Source: JBFWWP01 sp050246115 (GTDB lineage Bacteria; Planctomycetota; UBA8108; UBA1146; JAJFFE01). From it: DNA of 64,000 bases. The stretch covers positions 1 through 64,000 of the forward strand of contig JBFWWP010000001.1 of the NCBI GenBank assembly GCA_050246115.1, given 5' to 3'. The position numbers were made by a program, and so were the translations under genes. Under the pieces are notes generated by a model that had not been told where the DNA came from, made no database searches, and saw only the letters and a program-made list of their open reading frames with translations. Shown one piece after another: positions 51,323 through 59,995 of this stretch. How positions within the stretch are numbered: the first letter of the stretch is position 1; each line of letters opens with the position of its first letter.

Positions 51323-52584
51323 GGGTGGGCTCCTGGGCTTGGCGGGAGTCGACCACTCCGTGCGAGTTCCGACTCCAGTTCGGCCACCATCGGAGCGGGT
51401 AGCACTTGCTCCACGAACTCGACATCCAGGTCCACCAAGTCGCGGTCGATCTCCGCGTGCCGCAGCAGGTAGAGGCTCCAGAGACGTTGGGCGCGCACCA
51501 GCCGCGCGGCCTTGGTTTGGCCGGCGGGTGTGAGGTCGACTTGGTTCGCGTTGGCGGCGGGGGCCAACCAACCCTGGCGCAGGCCCCGGCGAACGAGTCG
51601 GGCCGCGTCGCGGCGCGTGAGGTGGAGGTCGATCGCCAGACGGTCGATCGTCAAGGGGCTTCCCGCCTCGGCGAGGTCGTACAAGCCACGGAGCCAGCGT
51701 TGCTCGCGTCGACGACGAACCCAAGCGCGTCCGGCGCGCCAACGCGCGAGGAGTCCCCGGCGGGGGGCGACCATCAGCGACGCGATGAACAAGGCACTGC
51801 CGCACAGGACGATGATCGGCCCGGTCGGGATGTTCGCGATCGAAGCGCTGATGGCGGTGCCGACGGCGCCGATGGCGGCACCCATGGCGGATGCCACGAA
51901 GATCAAGGGGCCCAGGCGAGTCACCCACAGACGCGCCGTTGCCGCGGGGATCACGAGCAGCGCAACCATGAGGGCCACCCCTACGGCCGGTAAGCCGATC
52001 ACCGTGGTCACCGTCAGCAGCAGCATCAGGACGAGGTCGAGGAACAGCACCGGCCACCCCTCGACCGCGGCGAAGTCGGCGTCGAAGCAAAGCAGCTTGA
52101 ACTCCTTGTACAGGAGGATCAACGCGATCAACACGAGCGCGGCGGCGATCGTGATGAACTGCAAGTCGCTGCGGACCATGCCCGCGGTCTGTCCCAGAAT
52201 GAAGGAGTCGATGCCGGCTTGCGCGCCCGATGATCCGGTCCGTTGAATGACGCCGGAGAGCACGATGCCAGCGCCGAAGAACACGCTGAGGACGATGCCG
52301 ATCGCAGCGTCTTCCTTGATCCGCGTGAAACGCGCGAGGAAGCTCACCACGACGACACCGAGCAGGCCAGTCGCCAACGCGCCGCCGAGCAAGCCCGCGA
52401 ACTCGCGACGTCCGAGCCACAGGAATGCGAGACAGATGCCCGGTAGAGTCGCGTGAGCGAGTGCGTCCCCCAGGAGTGCGCGCCGACGGAGCAGTGCCAG
52501 CGTTCCCATCGCTCCCGAGGTAGCGCCGAGAACGGTGGTCCCGGCCAGCACCACTGCCGTGTTGTATTCGATCAGGCTCAGCAT
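51319..52584 (-). CDS. Mn/Zn ABC importer permease with C-terminal DtxR-like domain (1)
   Basis: 421 residues, ATG 52584. Membrane domain ~10-285: RRRALLGDALAHATLPGICLAF, EDAAIGIVLSVFFGAGIVLSG, GLPAVGVALMVALLVIPAATARL; the ABC-3 family fold. Residues ~295-410 are winged-helix-like (RWLRGLYDLAEAGSPLTIDRLAIDLHLTRRDAARLVRRGL) and end VDLDVEFVEQVL. The metal ligands are less well kept than in its partner. It forms the heterodimeric channel with the permease at 49967-51322. Confidence 0.83.
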   Translation of the reverse strand: MLSLIEYNTAVVLAGTTVLGATSGAMGTLALLRRRALLGDALAHATLPGICLAFLWLGRREFAGLLGGALATGLLGVVVVSFLARFTRIKEDAAIGIVLSVFFGAGIVLSGVIQRTGSSGAQAGIDSFILGQTAGMVRSDLQFITIAAALVLIALILLYKEFKLLCFDADFAAVEGWPVLFLDLVLMLLLTVTTVIGLPAVGVALMVALLVIPAATARLWVTRLGPLIFVASAMGAAIGAVGTAISASIANIPTGPIIVLCGSALFIASLMVAPRRGLLARWRAGRAWVRRRREQRWLRGLYDLAEAGSPLTIDRLAIDLHLTRRDAARLVRRGLRQGWLAPAANANQVDLTPAGQTKAARLVRAQRLWSLYLLRHAEIDRDLVDLDVEFVEQVLPAPMVAELESELARSGRLPPSPGAHP

Positions 52585-52653
52585 GCGGTCGTTTCTTGAT
52601 GTGCCGTCAGAGGAGTCAGATGAGTCGTACCGGGGGCGGCGGGAGTGGGGTCG

Positions 52654-53436
52654 TCAGGACGGGCCACGGCGCACTGCCTCGGCGGCTTCGTCGAGAATCG
52701 TCAAGCGCCCCCCGTAGGTCGCGATCAAGTTCTTGCGGGTGAACACGGTCGCGGTCGGTCCACTGGCGACCAAGCGCAAGTTGAGCAACAGGACATGGTC
52801 GAAGTACTCTTCGACGCGCTGCAGGTCGTGATGCACGACGATGACGGTCTTGCCCTCGTCGCGCAGCCGTCGGAGGACCTGGACGATAGCGCTCTCCGTG
52901 GCCGCGTCGACCCCCGCGAAGGGCTCGTCCATCAGGTAGAGCCGCGCGTCTTGTGCGAGCGCGCGCGCGAGGAAGGCGCGCTGCTGTTGACCGCCGGAGA
53001 GCTGACTGATCTGCCGATTCGCGAGTTCCGCCATACCGACTTGCTCGAGGCACTCCGTGGCCAACGAACGTTCCTGTTTGCCCGGTCGTCGAAACCAACC
53101 GAGCCTGCCGTAGGTGCCCATGAGAACGACATCGAGGGCCGTGACCGGGAAGTCCCAATCGACGCTCTCGCGTTGAGGTACATAGCCCACGTCACGGCGC
53201 CGCTTGCGGTACTCCTCGCCGAAGATCCGCACCCAGCCGCTCGCACGCGGCACCAGGCCGAGGATGGCCTTGATCAACGTGCTCTTGCCGGCGCCGTTCG
53301 GGCCGACGACGCCCACGAGCCGGCCAGCCGGGATCTCGAGGTCGATATCCCAGAGGACGGGCTTGCGATGGTAGGCGACGGTGAGGTCGTGCACCTCGAC
53401 CGGTGGCGGGGGCGCGGGCGTGTCCGGGCCGTGCAT
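52654..53436 (-). CDS. Mn/Zn ABC importer ATPase
   Basis: 260 residues, ATG 53436 overlapping the preceding stop by one base (TGATG). Walker A GPNGAGKST, Q-loop VPQRESVDWDFPVTALDVVLMG, signature LSGGQQQR, Walker B LYLMDEPFAGVD, switch VVHHDL. Closely resembles MntA/ZnuC/SitB. Energises the two permeases downstream. Confidence 0.92.
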   Translation of the reverse strand: MHGPDTPAPPPPVEVHDLTVAYHRKPVLWDIDLEIPAGRLVGVVGPNGAGKSTLIKAILGLVPRASGWVRIFGEEYRKRRRDVGYVPQRESVDWDFPVTALDVVLMGTYGRLGWFRRPGKQERSLATECLEQVGMAELANRQISQLSGGQQQRAFLARALAQDARLYLMDEPFAGVDAATESAIVQVLRRLRDEGKTVIVVHHDLQRVEEYFDHVLLLNLRLVASGPTATVFTRKNLIATYGGRLTILDEAAEAVRRGPS

Positions 53437-54401
53437 CACTTCAGCGCCTCCACGATGGTCTGCACGTTGTGGCGGACCATACCCGAGTAGGTGCCGCCAG
53501 GGGTTCCAGCCGCGCCCATGGCGTCCGAAAACAGACTGCCGCCGATCGCTACGGTATGGCCCCGGGCGGCGCAACCCTCCACGAGCGAGCGGATATTCTT
53601 CGCCGACACCGTCGATTCGACGAACACCGCGCGAATCCCGCGCTCGACGATGGTGCTCACGAGTTCGTTGACCTTCTGCACGCTGGCTTCGGAGTCGGTG
53701 CTCAAGCCTTGGATCGCGAGCACCTCGACGCCGTACGCTCGTCCGAAGTAGCGAAACGCGTCGTGCGCGGTCACCAGGACGCGGCGGTTCTCGGGGATGC
53801 GAGCGATCTGGTCGCGCACCCACCGGTCTAGTTCGGTGAGGTCGGTCGCCAACGCCCGGGCCCGGTCTTCGTACGCGCTCGCGTGGGATGGATCGAACGC
53901 CGCAAGGGCCGCGCGGATGACATCGGCTGCCTCGCGCCACAGCGTGACGTCGAACCACAGGTGCGGGTCCACGGCGTCTGGCGCTTCCGGGTCGCCGAGG
54001 AGCCGTGTGGGGTCGATCCGCTCGCAGACCGCAACGGTGGGGGTACGCCGGGAGACCCGTTCGAGCGTGTCGCCCATCTTGCCCTCGAGGTGGTGTCCGC
54101 AGTAGAGGACGAGGTCTGCCGCGCCGAGCTGTTTGACGTCGCCCGGGCTCGTCTTGTAGAGGTGTGGGTCCGTGCCCGGTCCCATCAAGGTCGTGACCTC
54201 CAAGCGGTTGCCGCCCACCGCGCGCACGAGGTCGGCCAGCATGCCAACCGTGCAGGTGACGCCGATCGGGCCGGGGCCGGAGTAGGTCGCCGGGGCCGAG
54301 CTCACTTCGGCCCCCCCGATCGTCGTCGTCGCCGGCGAACAGCCGGCAACGGCCAGCGCGAGTGAGGCGATCCAGACTCCACGCACGATAAGGTCTCTCA
54401 T
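53436..54401 (-). CDS. Mn/Zn-binding ABC substrate-binding lipoprotein
   Basis: 321 residues; ATG 54401 follows GGATGGAG. Lipobox LAVAGC. Cluster A-I fold with the metal-ligand His/Glu/Asp positions: DPHLYKTSPGDVKQL, HHLEGKM, DAVDPHLWFDV, LVTAHDAFRYFGRAYGV, VFVESTVSAKN. No His-rich loop is present, which argues for Mn or Fe over Zn, though not decisively. First gene of the four-gene importer operon under a DtxR-type palindrome. Confidence 0.9.
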   Translation of the reverse strand: MRDLIVRGVWIASLALAVAGCSPATTTIGGAEVSSAPATYSGPGPIGVTCTVGMLADLVRAVGGNRLEVTTLMGPGTDPHLYKTSPGDVKQLGAADLVLYCGHHLEGKMGDTLERVSRRTPTVAVCERIDPTRLLGDPEAPDAVDPHLWFDVTLWREAADVIRAALAAFDPSHASAYEDRARALATDLTELDRWVRDQIARIPENRRVLVTAHDAFRYFGRAYGVEVLAIQGLSTDSEASVQKVNELVSTIVERGIRAVFVESTVSAKNIRSLVEGCAARGHTVAIGGSLFSDAMGAAGTPGGTYSGMVRHNVQTIVEALK

Positions 54402-54493
54402 GGCTCCATCCCGCTTGATCGAGTGAGTGGCCAGCGGCCGGAAGTTCGACCACCGCCAGGTATATCGGGAGTTTGGCTGTGCGTACACCAATT

Positions 54494-54509
54494 TTTAGTC
54501 ACGGCTAAA
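54494..54509 (-). promoter_or_regulatory. Putative DtxR/MntR operator before the metal importer
   Basis: TTTAG-TCACGG-CTAAA, a 5-bp-arm palindrome extended by T/A runs, 93 bp upstream of the substrate-binding protein start. Length and TTTAG/CTAAA arms resemble DtxR-family sites. The regulator at 42703 is a candidate in trans. Confidence 0.5.
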
Positions 54510-54663
54510 CCTGCCCGCCAACGACGCGCCTTTCGGGCTCGGCTCAGCCCGGGAACTCTGCCGACCCTCCGGAGGGGGAGAGATCGTCGCCATCGATGAC
54601 CGCGGCGCCCCGACCCTCGGGTGGCTCGCGACGTCGACCTGCTTCGGGCTCGGGAACGACGGG

Positions 54664-55548
54664 TCAGTCAACGAAAGCGTCGGTGATCAGCGCGATCATC
54701 AGCACCGCCGAGATCACGCCGTTGGTGGTGAAGAACGCTTGGTTGACCCGGGTCAGATCGTCGGCCCGGACCAGACGGTGCTCGTAGACCAGGAGCGCGG
54801 CGACCAAGCCCATCGCCGTCAGGAACACCGCCCCCAGGTCGTCGGATTGCCACCACAGCCCGGCCAGCACGCCCAACATGGCGGCGTGGAATCCGGCGGC
54901 GAGTCGCAGCGCGCCCGCGACACCGATTCGCGCGGGCAGCGAGAACAGCCCTGCCTGGCGGTCGAACTCCACGTCGAGGCAAGCGTAGATCACGTCGAAG
55001 CCGGCGGTCCAGAACAGCACCGCCAACCCGAGCGTCAACGGCTCCCCGGCGAGCGAGCCGCGGACCGCGACCCAAGCACCGACCGGCGCCAGACCGAGGG
55101 CGAGTCCGAGGATCGCGTGACACAACGACGTGAACCGCTTGGTGAACGAGTACCCGAAGAGCACCAACGCGACGAAGGGCGACAAGCGCAGCGCGAGTGG
55201 ATTGATCCAAGCGGCAACCGCGAAGAAGGCCGCGAGCGCGATCAGCGAGGAGCCCAGCACGAACTTCGGGTTCAACCGTCCTGCCGGAAGCGCGCGCTCG
55301 GCGGTGCGGGGATTGGCGGCATCGAAGCGCTGATCTGCCCATCGGTTGAAGGCCATGGACGCGGCCCGCGCCAGTACCACCGCGAGTACCACCTTGCCGA
55401 GGACGTCGAGCCGGGGCCAGCCGCCGGCCGCAAGGAAGGTGGTGCCGATCGCGAAGGGTAGCGCGAACACGGTGTGCGAGATCTTGATCAGCTCGAGGTA
55501 CTCGCGGGTCTGGCGACCGACTTCGCGAGTGGCAATGGACCGCGTCAA
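54664..55548 (-). CDS. UbiA-family prenyltransferase (menaquinone-type)
   Basis: 294 residues; TTG 55548 overlaps the ubiX stop (TTGA). Nine-helix membrane enzyme with first Asp motif NRWADQRFDAANPRTAERALPAG and second DVIYACLDVEFDRQ. LFSLPARIGVAGAL is typical of the UbiA/MqnP group. Prenylation of an aromatic acid in menaquinone synthesis is likely, because UbiX and MenG genes are in the same operon; MqnP of the futalosine route is the best fit. Specificity is inferred from context. Confidence 0.82.
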   Translation of the reverse strand: MTRSIATREVGRQTREYLELIKISHTVFALPFAIGTTFLAAGGWPRLDVLGKVVLAVVLARAASMAFNRWADQRFDAANPRTAERALPAGRLNPKFVLGSSLIALAAFFAVAAWINPLALRLSPFVALVLFGYSFTKRFTSLCHAILGLALGLAPVGAWVAVRGSLAGEPLTLGLAVLFWTAGFDVIYACLDVEFDRQAGLFSLPARIGVAGALRLAAGFHAAMLGVLAGLWWQSDDLGAVFLTAMGLVAALLVYEHRLVRADDLTRVNQAFFTTNGVISAVLMIALITDAFVD

Positions 55549-56177
55549 ACCCGGTCCTCCGCTTCGCAGGTCGGCGTGCTCGTCACCACCGCCCCGGGCT
55601 CGTCCCAACGTCGATAGAGTCGGTTCTCGACTCCGAGATGGTCGAGCACGCGGGAGACGTTGAAGTCGATCTGCTCGGCGACATCCGGCCCCGGCCGCTG
55701 GTAGAAGCACAGCTGCGGCGGGATCACGATGCCTCCCGCGCGTGCCACCCGCAGCAGATTCTCCAGATGGATCTCGGACAGCGGCGCCTCGCGCGGGACT
55801 ACTACCAGTGGCTTTCGTTCCTTGAGCATGACCTCCGCGCCGCGACGGATGAGGTTGTCGGCGATGCCGTTGGCGATCGCGCCCACGGTCGACATGGAAC
55901 ACGGAACGATCGCCATGCCGGCGATCGCGGTGGACCCACTCGCAAACGGAGCGCGAAAGTCGCGTTCACCCCATTCGTGGAGTCGATCGTGGACGAGGCC
56001 CGGGATCACCCCGCGTTGGCCCGGCGTCCGAGCCGGGAGTTCTTCTTCGATCACGAGCTTCGCCGCCCGCGACACACACAAGTGAATCGAGTGGCCGCCG
56101 GCCAGCAGCACTTCGACGAGCCGGCAGGCCAGGACGATGCCCGTGGCTCCGGATACTCCTACCGCGAATGTCTTCAT
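55545..56177 (-). CDS. ubiX: UbiX-family flavin prenyltransferase
   Basis: 210 residues, ATG 56177 in an ATGA overlap. Flavodoxin-like: FAVGVSGATGIVLACRLVEVLL, FASGSTAIAGMAIVPCSMSTVGAIANGIADNLI, ERKPLVVVPREAPLSEIHLENL. It makes prenylated FMN for UbiD-type decarboxylases. No ubiD gene is in view. The position before the UbiA-like gene suggests a menaquinone (futalosine) pathway. Confidence 0.9.
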   Translation of the reverse strand: MKTFAVGVSGATGIVLACRLVEVLLAGGHSIHLCVSRAAKLVIEEELPARTPGQRGVIPGLVHDRLHEWGERDFRAPFASGSTAIAGMAIVPCSMSTVGAIANGIADNLIRRGAEVMLKERKPLVVVPREAPLSEIHLENLLRVARAGGIVIPPQLCFYQRPGPDVAEQIDFNVSRVLDHLGVENRLYRRWDEPGAVVTSTPTCEAEDRV

Positions 56178-57046
56178 CGAAAGTCCTCCCAGAGGTCGTG
56201 CGTGACCAGCTGCACGAGCCAACTCAGCCGACGGCTGAGCGACTCTCGCCGGTGCATCTCGATGGCGCTCGGTAATCGCTGCGCCCAGGCGTGTGCGGCT
56301 TCCGGCAGAACCTTGCCGTGCGCGAGGCTCGGTAGCAACCGATCCACGAAGTGAAACCACGCCGCCGATGGGGCCAAGCCCGCGAGCGCCCCCACGGCCG
56401 GGAACCGTGTGCTGCGATCGATCCCGAGGATTTCTACCGGGTCGCGCGTCACCAAGAACAAACGTGGTTCGGCCTGCTCGAGGTCGCTCTCGCGGAGCGC
56501 GAGCGAGAACGGGTGCGCAGCCTGGCTCGATGCCTCCAGGGCCAGATTCCAGTCGCTCGTAAGGCGCCAGTCGTCGTCTGCGTCCGCACGCCGCTTCCGC
56601 TTGCTGCGGGCGCGTTGCCACTCGGCCTTCGCTTCACGGCTGGCCCCGGCGCGGCCGAGGACCGCGAGGTCGGCGCAGGCAATCGTCGACAGCGGCAGCG
56701 GCACGACGGAGGCGCGCGTGACGCACTCCAGGTGTTGGTCCTCGAGTACCGCCGCCAAGACCTGGCAGACCGGGGGCACATCCGGTAGGCCGCGATCGGG
56801 CACCACGAACCCGGCGGCGCCGACGGCCTCGACGCATTCGAGGGCGCGGTGCGCGAACGCGGGCGCCACCGATCGCGCGACCCAGCCGTGGCCGTAGCGA
56901 ATCGCCGTCGCCCGGTCGACGACCGTGCCGCCCAGGACTGCTGCGAGCGGCGCGGCGATCGTGCGCGGGTCCAGCTCTGTACCGGGCGCCAACAACACGT
57001 GGCAGCGTTCGTCATCCGGCACGAACTCGCGAGTCGGCGAACTCAC
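56174..57046 (-). CDS. Unknown protein in the menaquinone-type operon
   Basis: 290 residues, GTG 57046 directly after the menG stop and overlapping ubiX by ATGA, so clearly part of the operon. No family recognised. Visible features: mixed alpha/beta N-half with VVDRATAIRYGHGWVARS, a basic segment EWQRARSKRKRRADADDDWR (~140-160), and a helical C-half with VGALAGLAPSAAWFHFVDRLLPS. No signal peptide or membrane helix. A role in quinone synthesis is inferred from position only. Confidence 0.7.
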   Translation of the reverse strand: MSSPTREFVPDDERCHVLLAPGTELDPRTIAAPLAAVLGGTVVDRATAIRYGHGWVARSVAPAFAHRALECVEAVGAAGFVVPDRGLPDVPPVCQVLAAVLEDQHLECVTRASVVPLPLSTIACADLAVLGRAGASREAKAEWQRARSKRKRRADADDDWRLTSDWNLALEASSQAAHPFSLALRESDLEQAEPRLFLVTRDPVEILGIDRSTRFPAVGALAGLAPSAAWFHFVDRLLPSLAHGKVLPEAAHAWAQRLPSAIEMHRRESLSRRLSWLVQLVTHDLWEDFR

Positions 57047-57769
57047 CTACCGTACGCCCCAGTGCAGCGCGACGTTCCCGGGGAACAAGATGCGCCAGTC
57101 GACCGACGCGAACGCGGCGGCGCGCAACTGGTCGGCGAAGTCCGGCGCGGTCGGCCAGCGATCGATCGACTGTTGGAGATACGAGTAGGCGCGATCGCGG
57201 CTGCGAGAAACCAAGTTCCCGACCCAGGGCACCACCCCGTGGCAGTACAGATGGAAGAGGGGTCGCAGCCAGCGGCGTTGGACCGGCGTGAACTCGAGCA
57301 CCGCGAGCGTTCCCCCCGGTCGCAGGACGCGAGCGATCTCCCGTGCCGCGCCGGTCAGGTTCTCCACGTTGCGAATCCCGAACGCCACCGTGACTCCGTC
57401 GAAAGTCCCGTCCGCGAACGGAAGGCGCAGGGTGTCGCCGGCCAAGAACGTGGGTGACGTGCCCGCGCGGTCGCGGCACTTCTGGACGCTGCCCTCGAGC
57501 ATCGGCACCGAAAAGTCCGTGGCCACGACATGCGCGCCTCCGCCCACGCGGCGCTCGAGTTCGAAGGCCATGTCCCCGGTTCCGCAGCACACATCGAGGT
57601 AGTGCCCCCCAGCGCGCGGCCTCAAAACGTCGATCGCCTGTCGTCGCCATCGGTGATCGAGGTTGAACGACAGCAAGTGGTTCAGCAAGTCGTAGCGCGG
57701 AGCGATCCCGTCGAAGAGTGTGCGGATCTTGCGGTGATCCTTGTCCAGGTACGGATGGGCATGGGTCAT
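57047..57769 (-). CDS. menG: Demethylmenaquinone/ubiquinone methyltransferase
   Basis: 240 residues of the UbiE/MenG family. IRTLFDGIAPRYDLLNHLLSFNLDHRWRR, AdoMet motif YLDVCCGTGDMAFEL, GDTLRLPFADGTFDGVTVAFGIRNVENL, VLEFTPVQRRWLRPLFHLYCHGVVP are all diagnostic. Catalyses the last C-methylation of the quinone ring. First gene of the UbiX/UbiA-like operon. Confidence 0.92.
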   Translation of the reverse strand: MTHAHPYLDKDHRKIRTLFDGIAPRYDLLNHLLSFNLDHRWRRQAIDVLRPRAGGHYLDVCCGTGDMAFELERRVGGGAHVVATDFSVPMLEGSVQKCRDRAGTSPTFLAGDTLRLPFADGTFDGVTVAFGIRNVENLTGAAREIARVLRPGGTLAVLEFTPVQRRWLRPLFHLYCHGVVPWVGNLVSRSRDRAYSYLQQSIDRWPTAPDFADQLRAAAFASVDWRILFPGNVALHWGVR

Positions 57770-57873
57770 GGCATCCCGTTTCGTGGTCGCGGCGGTACCG
57801 GAAGCGCGCGGCGGCGTGCGTCCCGGCTGACGTCACCACGCCTATCCCCCGCAGTGATCTCAGACTTGCGGCG

Positions 57874-58116
57874 TCAGGTACAGGGGACGTCGACAGAAAC
57901 TCGCTCGCTGCGGCGACGCTCGATCCCATCTGGCGGCAGCCGGAGCGCGCAGCGACGAATGGTGTTGCGCGTCACACTGACCGCGACCGGACCGGCGGGA
58001 GGCCTCGCAGTGTCTGCACCCGGGCGCAACGGCGGTTCGGAGCCCGCATTCTCGGCCATTCTGACCGCGGTCGCCGCCAGGCGCTCGTTGATTTTTGGCT
58101 CCCGGACGGCGAACAT
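57874..58116 (-). CDS. Possible small gene or PilZ-like fragment
   Basis: 80 codons from ATG 58116 with GGAGGG eight bases upstream. The C-terminal GIERRRSERVSVDVPCT resembles the RxxxR start of a PilZ domain, but the frame then stops at 57874, so any PilZ domain would be truncated. It lies in the divergent region between menG and the gene at 58182. Codon bias is weaker than in neighbours. Could be spurious. Confidence 0.3.
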   Translation of the reverse strand: MFAVREPKINERLAATAVRMAENAGSEPPLRPGADTARPPAGPVAVSVTRNTIRRCALRLPPDGIERRRSERVSVDVPCT

Positions 58117-58181
58117 CCGGGGGTCCCTCCGGACCTCAACCCGTCGTGCACTCCCGGAGAGTGCCGTCGAAGGAGAGCGGA

Positions 58182-58985
58182 TTGCGAATCGAATCGCTGC
58201 GTATCGGAACCGGCGTCGTCCTTCGACGGCTGCCGTGGCTCCTCGTGTTGGCGTCGGTTGGCCTAGGCCAGTCGGTGGTCGCGGCCGAGACTCGTGCCGG
58301 AATCGAGTGGCTGACCGTGGAGGCCGGCTTCGCGCGCGCCGTCGAGGAGCAGCGCGCGATGTGTCTCGTGATTCCCGGTCCCGAGGCCGACAGCTTCTGG
58401 GGCCGCCTCGAGGACGAGCTCCTCAAGACGACGTCCGTGACCAAGCGGTTGCAGTCGTTCGTGCCGGTGGTGTCGAACGGGCCGGCGCCGGCGGTGTTGC
58501 GTGAGATTCTCGGCGACGTCGGGCGCGAGCCCGTGATCGTACTGCTCGACTTTCGCAGCCGGATCCTGCACCGCTGGGTGGCGCAGATCCCGTCGCGCGC
58601 AGAGTTCGCGAAGCAAGCCAAACTCGCGCTCGTCGAGAACGATCAACGAGCTTCCCAGCTCAAGACCGGGGCTGCAGCCTTGCGTAAGGTCCGCTACGCG
58701 CTCGAAGTCGGAAAGCACCGCGAAGCCGTGCTGCTCTTGTTCGAAGCCGAGGCCCTGAAGCTCCCGGCCGAGGACCCGATCGCGCTCGACCTCAAGGCCC
58801 TCCGGCAGCAACTCGAAGGCGAGTATCAAAAGCGGTTCGAAGAGGCCAACGCGCTGGCCGAGAAGCGTGAGTACCTCGAGGCGATCGAACTGCTCGACGC
58901 CCTCCTGCGCGAGTTCCCCTTCCCCGAACGCGAAAAGTCCACGCGTCAGGAGATCAGTCGGCTGTGGAGCTTGATTCGAGTGTGA
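58182..58985 (+). CDS. Exported thioredoxin-fold protein with helical C-terminus
   Basis: 267 residues; TTG 58182 is preceded by GGAGAG. Signal peptide RRLPWLLVLASVGLGQSVVA. Residues ~35-130 look like a thioredoxin-like fold without CxxC (GIEWLTVEAGFARAVEEQRAMCLVIPG ... EPVIVLLDFRSRILHRWV). The remainder is helical, TPR-like (ALEVGKHREAVLLLFEAEALKLP, ALAEKREYLEAIELLDALL). Function unknown; it overlaps murQ by 22 bp, so it is co-transcribed with peptidoglycan recycling genes. Confidence 0.65.
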   Translation: MRIESLRIGTGVVLRRLPWLLVLASVGLGQSVVAAETRAGIEWLTVEAGFARAVEEQRAMCLVIPGPEADSFWGRLEDELLKTTSVTKRLQSFVPVVSNGPAPAVLREILGDVGREPVIVLLDFRSRILHRWVAQIPSRAEFAKQAKLALVENDQRASQLKTGAAALRKVRYALEVGKHREAVLLLFEAEALKLPAEDPIALDLKALRQQLEGEYQKRFEEANALAEKREYLEAIELLDALLREFPFPEREKSTRQEISRLWSLIRV

Positions 58986-59995
58986 TCCCGCTGCGCCCTG
59001 ACGTACCGGGGCGCGGGCCGACCGAAGCGGGGCATCCCGCAACTCACGGCGCGGGCTTGACGTCGCCCGAACTCCTGCGGCTCTTCGAGGCCGAAGACGC
59101 GGTCGTCGCCGCAGCGGTGCGCGGAGCCCACGACGCGGTCCTCGCGTTGGGGTTGGCCATGGCCCGAGCGGTCGCGGCGGACGGACGGATCGTCTACGTC
59201 GGTGCCGGTACCAGCGGGCGCATCGGTGCATTGGACGCCGCCGAATGGGAACCGACCTTCGGCTTCCCGCGCGCGCGTATCGCGGCAGTCGTCGCCGGCG
59301 GCGACGTGGCCCTGCGACGCGCCGTCGAGGGTGCCGAGGACGCCGAGGACGCAGCGGAAGCGGCGCTCGCCGAGTTGGGACTCACCACCGCCGACTTGGT
59401 CGTGGGCCTGTCGGCCTCCGGTTCGGCGGCCTTCGTTCGCGCCGCGCTCGAGCGTTCGCGTGCGCTCGGTTGCGCGCGGGCGTTCGTCACCGCGACTGCC
59501 GCAGCCGTGCCCGCGGACCCGCACTTGATCGCCGTCGTGCTGGCCACTGGACCCGAACTGCTGGCCGGTTCGACGAGGCTCAAGGCGGCCGTGGCCACGC
59601 ATCTCGTCTTGCAGCGGGCTTCGAACCTGTGCGCGCTCGAGTGTGGTTGGATTCATCGCGGACTCATGGTCGAAATGCGACCGACCAACCGCAAGCTGCG
59701 CGTGCGAGCGATCGACATCGTGCGCGAATTGACCGGGCTCGAGCCGGCGGCGGCTGCGCTGCAACTGGAGCGTGCCGGCGATGACATCAAAGTTGCCGTC
59801 GTGGGGGCGCGGCTCGCGCTCGCACCGGAGTCGGCGCGTCGGTTGCTCGCTGACATCGGGCGGCGGCTCGATCGCATCGATTGGACGGACGTCGATCACC
59901 GGGGCGGCATGGACGCGAAGCACAACGGCGCGAGACGCGACGAACGGTGCGATGACGCAGGCGCCGACCGAGGACATGGCGTGGGGGGCGCGTGA
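58964..59995 (+). CDS. murQ: N-acetylmuramic acid 6-phosphate etherase
   Basis: 343 residues from GTG 58964. SIS-domain enzyme cleaving the lactyl ether of MurNAc-6-P to GlcNAc-6-P. Catalytic region GAGTSGRIGALDAAEWEPTFGF with its Glu; then GLSASGSAAFVRAALE; ATGPELLAGSTRLKAAVATHLVL, GLMVEMRPTNRKLRVRA are characteristic. The C-terminal helices are normal. Overlaps anmK by GTGA. Product feeds amino-sugar metabolism. Confidence 0.9.
   Translation: MELDSSVIPLRPDVPGRGPTEAGHPATHGAGLTSPELLRLFEAEDAVVAAAVRGAHDAVLALGLAMARAVAADGRIVYVGAGTSGRIGALDAAEWEPTFGFPRARIAAVVAGGDVALRRAVEGAEDAEDAAEAALAELGLTTADLVVGLSASGSAAFVRAALERSRALGCARAFVTATAAAVPADPHLIAVVLATGPELLAGSTRLKAAVATHLVLQRASNLCALECGWIHRGLMVEMRPTNRKLRVRAIDIVRELTGLEPAAAALQLERAGDDIKVAVVGARLALAPESARRLLADIGRRLDRIDWTDVDHRGGMDAKHNGARRDERCDDAGADRGHGVGGA

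Noticed and set aside
49967..52420. 817-codon permease frame
   Set aside because: Only the part from GTG 51322 is permease; the remainder is a shadow of the first permease gene.
52654..54453. 599-codon frame apparently fusing the metal ABC ATPase to an upstream domain
   Set aside because: The upstream half is the out-of-frame reading of the substrate-binding lipoprotein; the ATPase starts at 53436.
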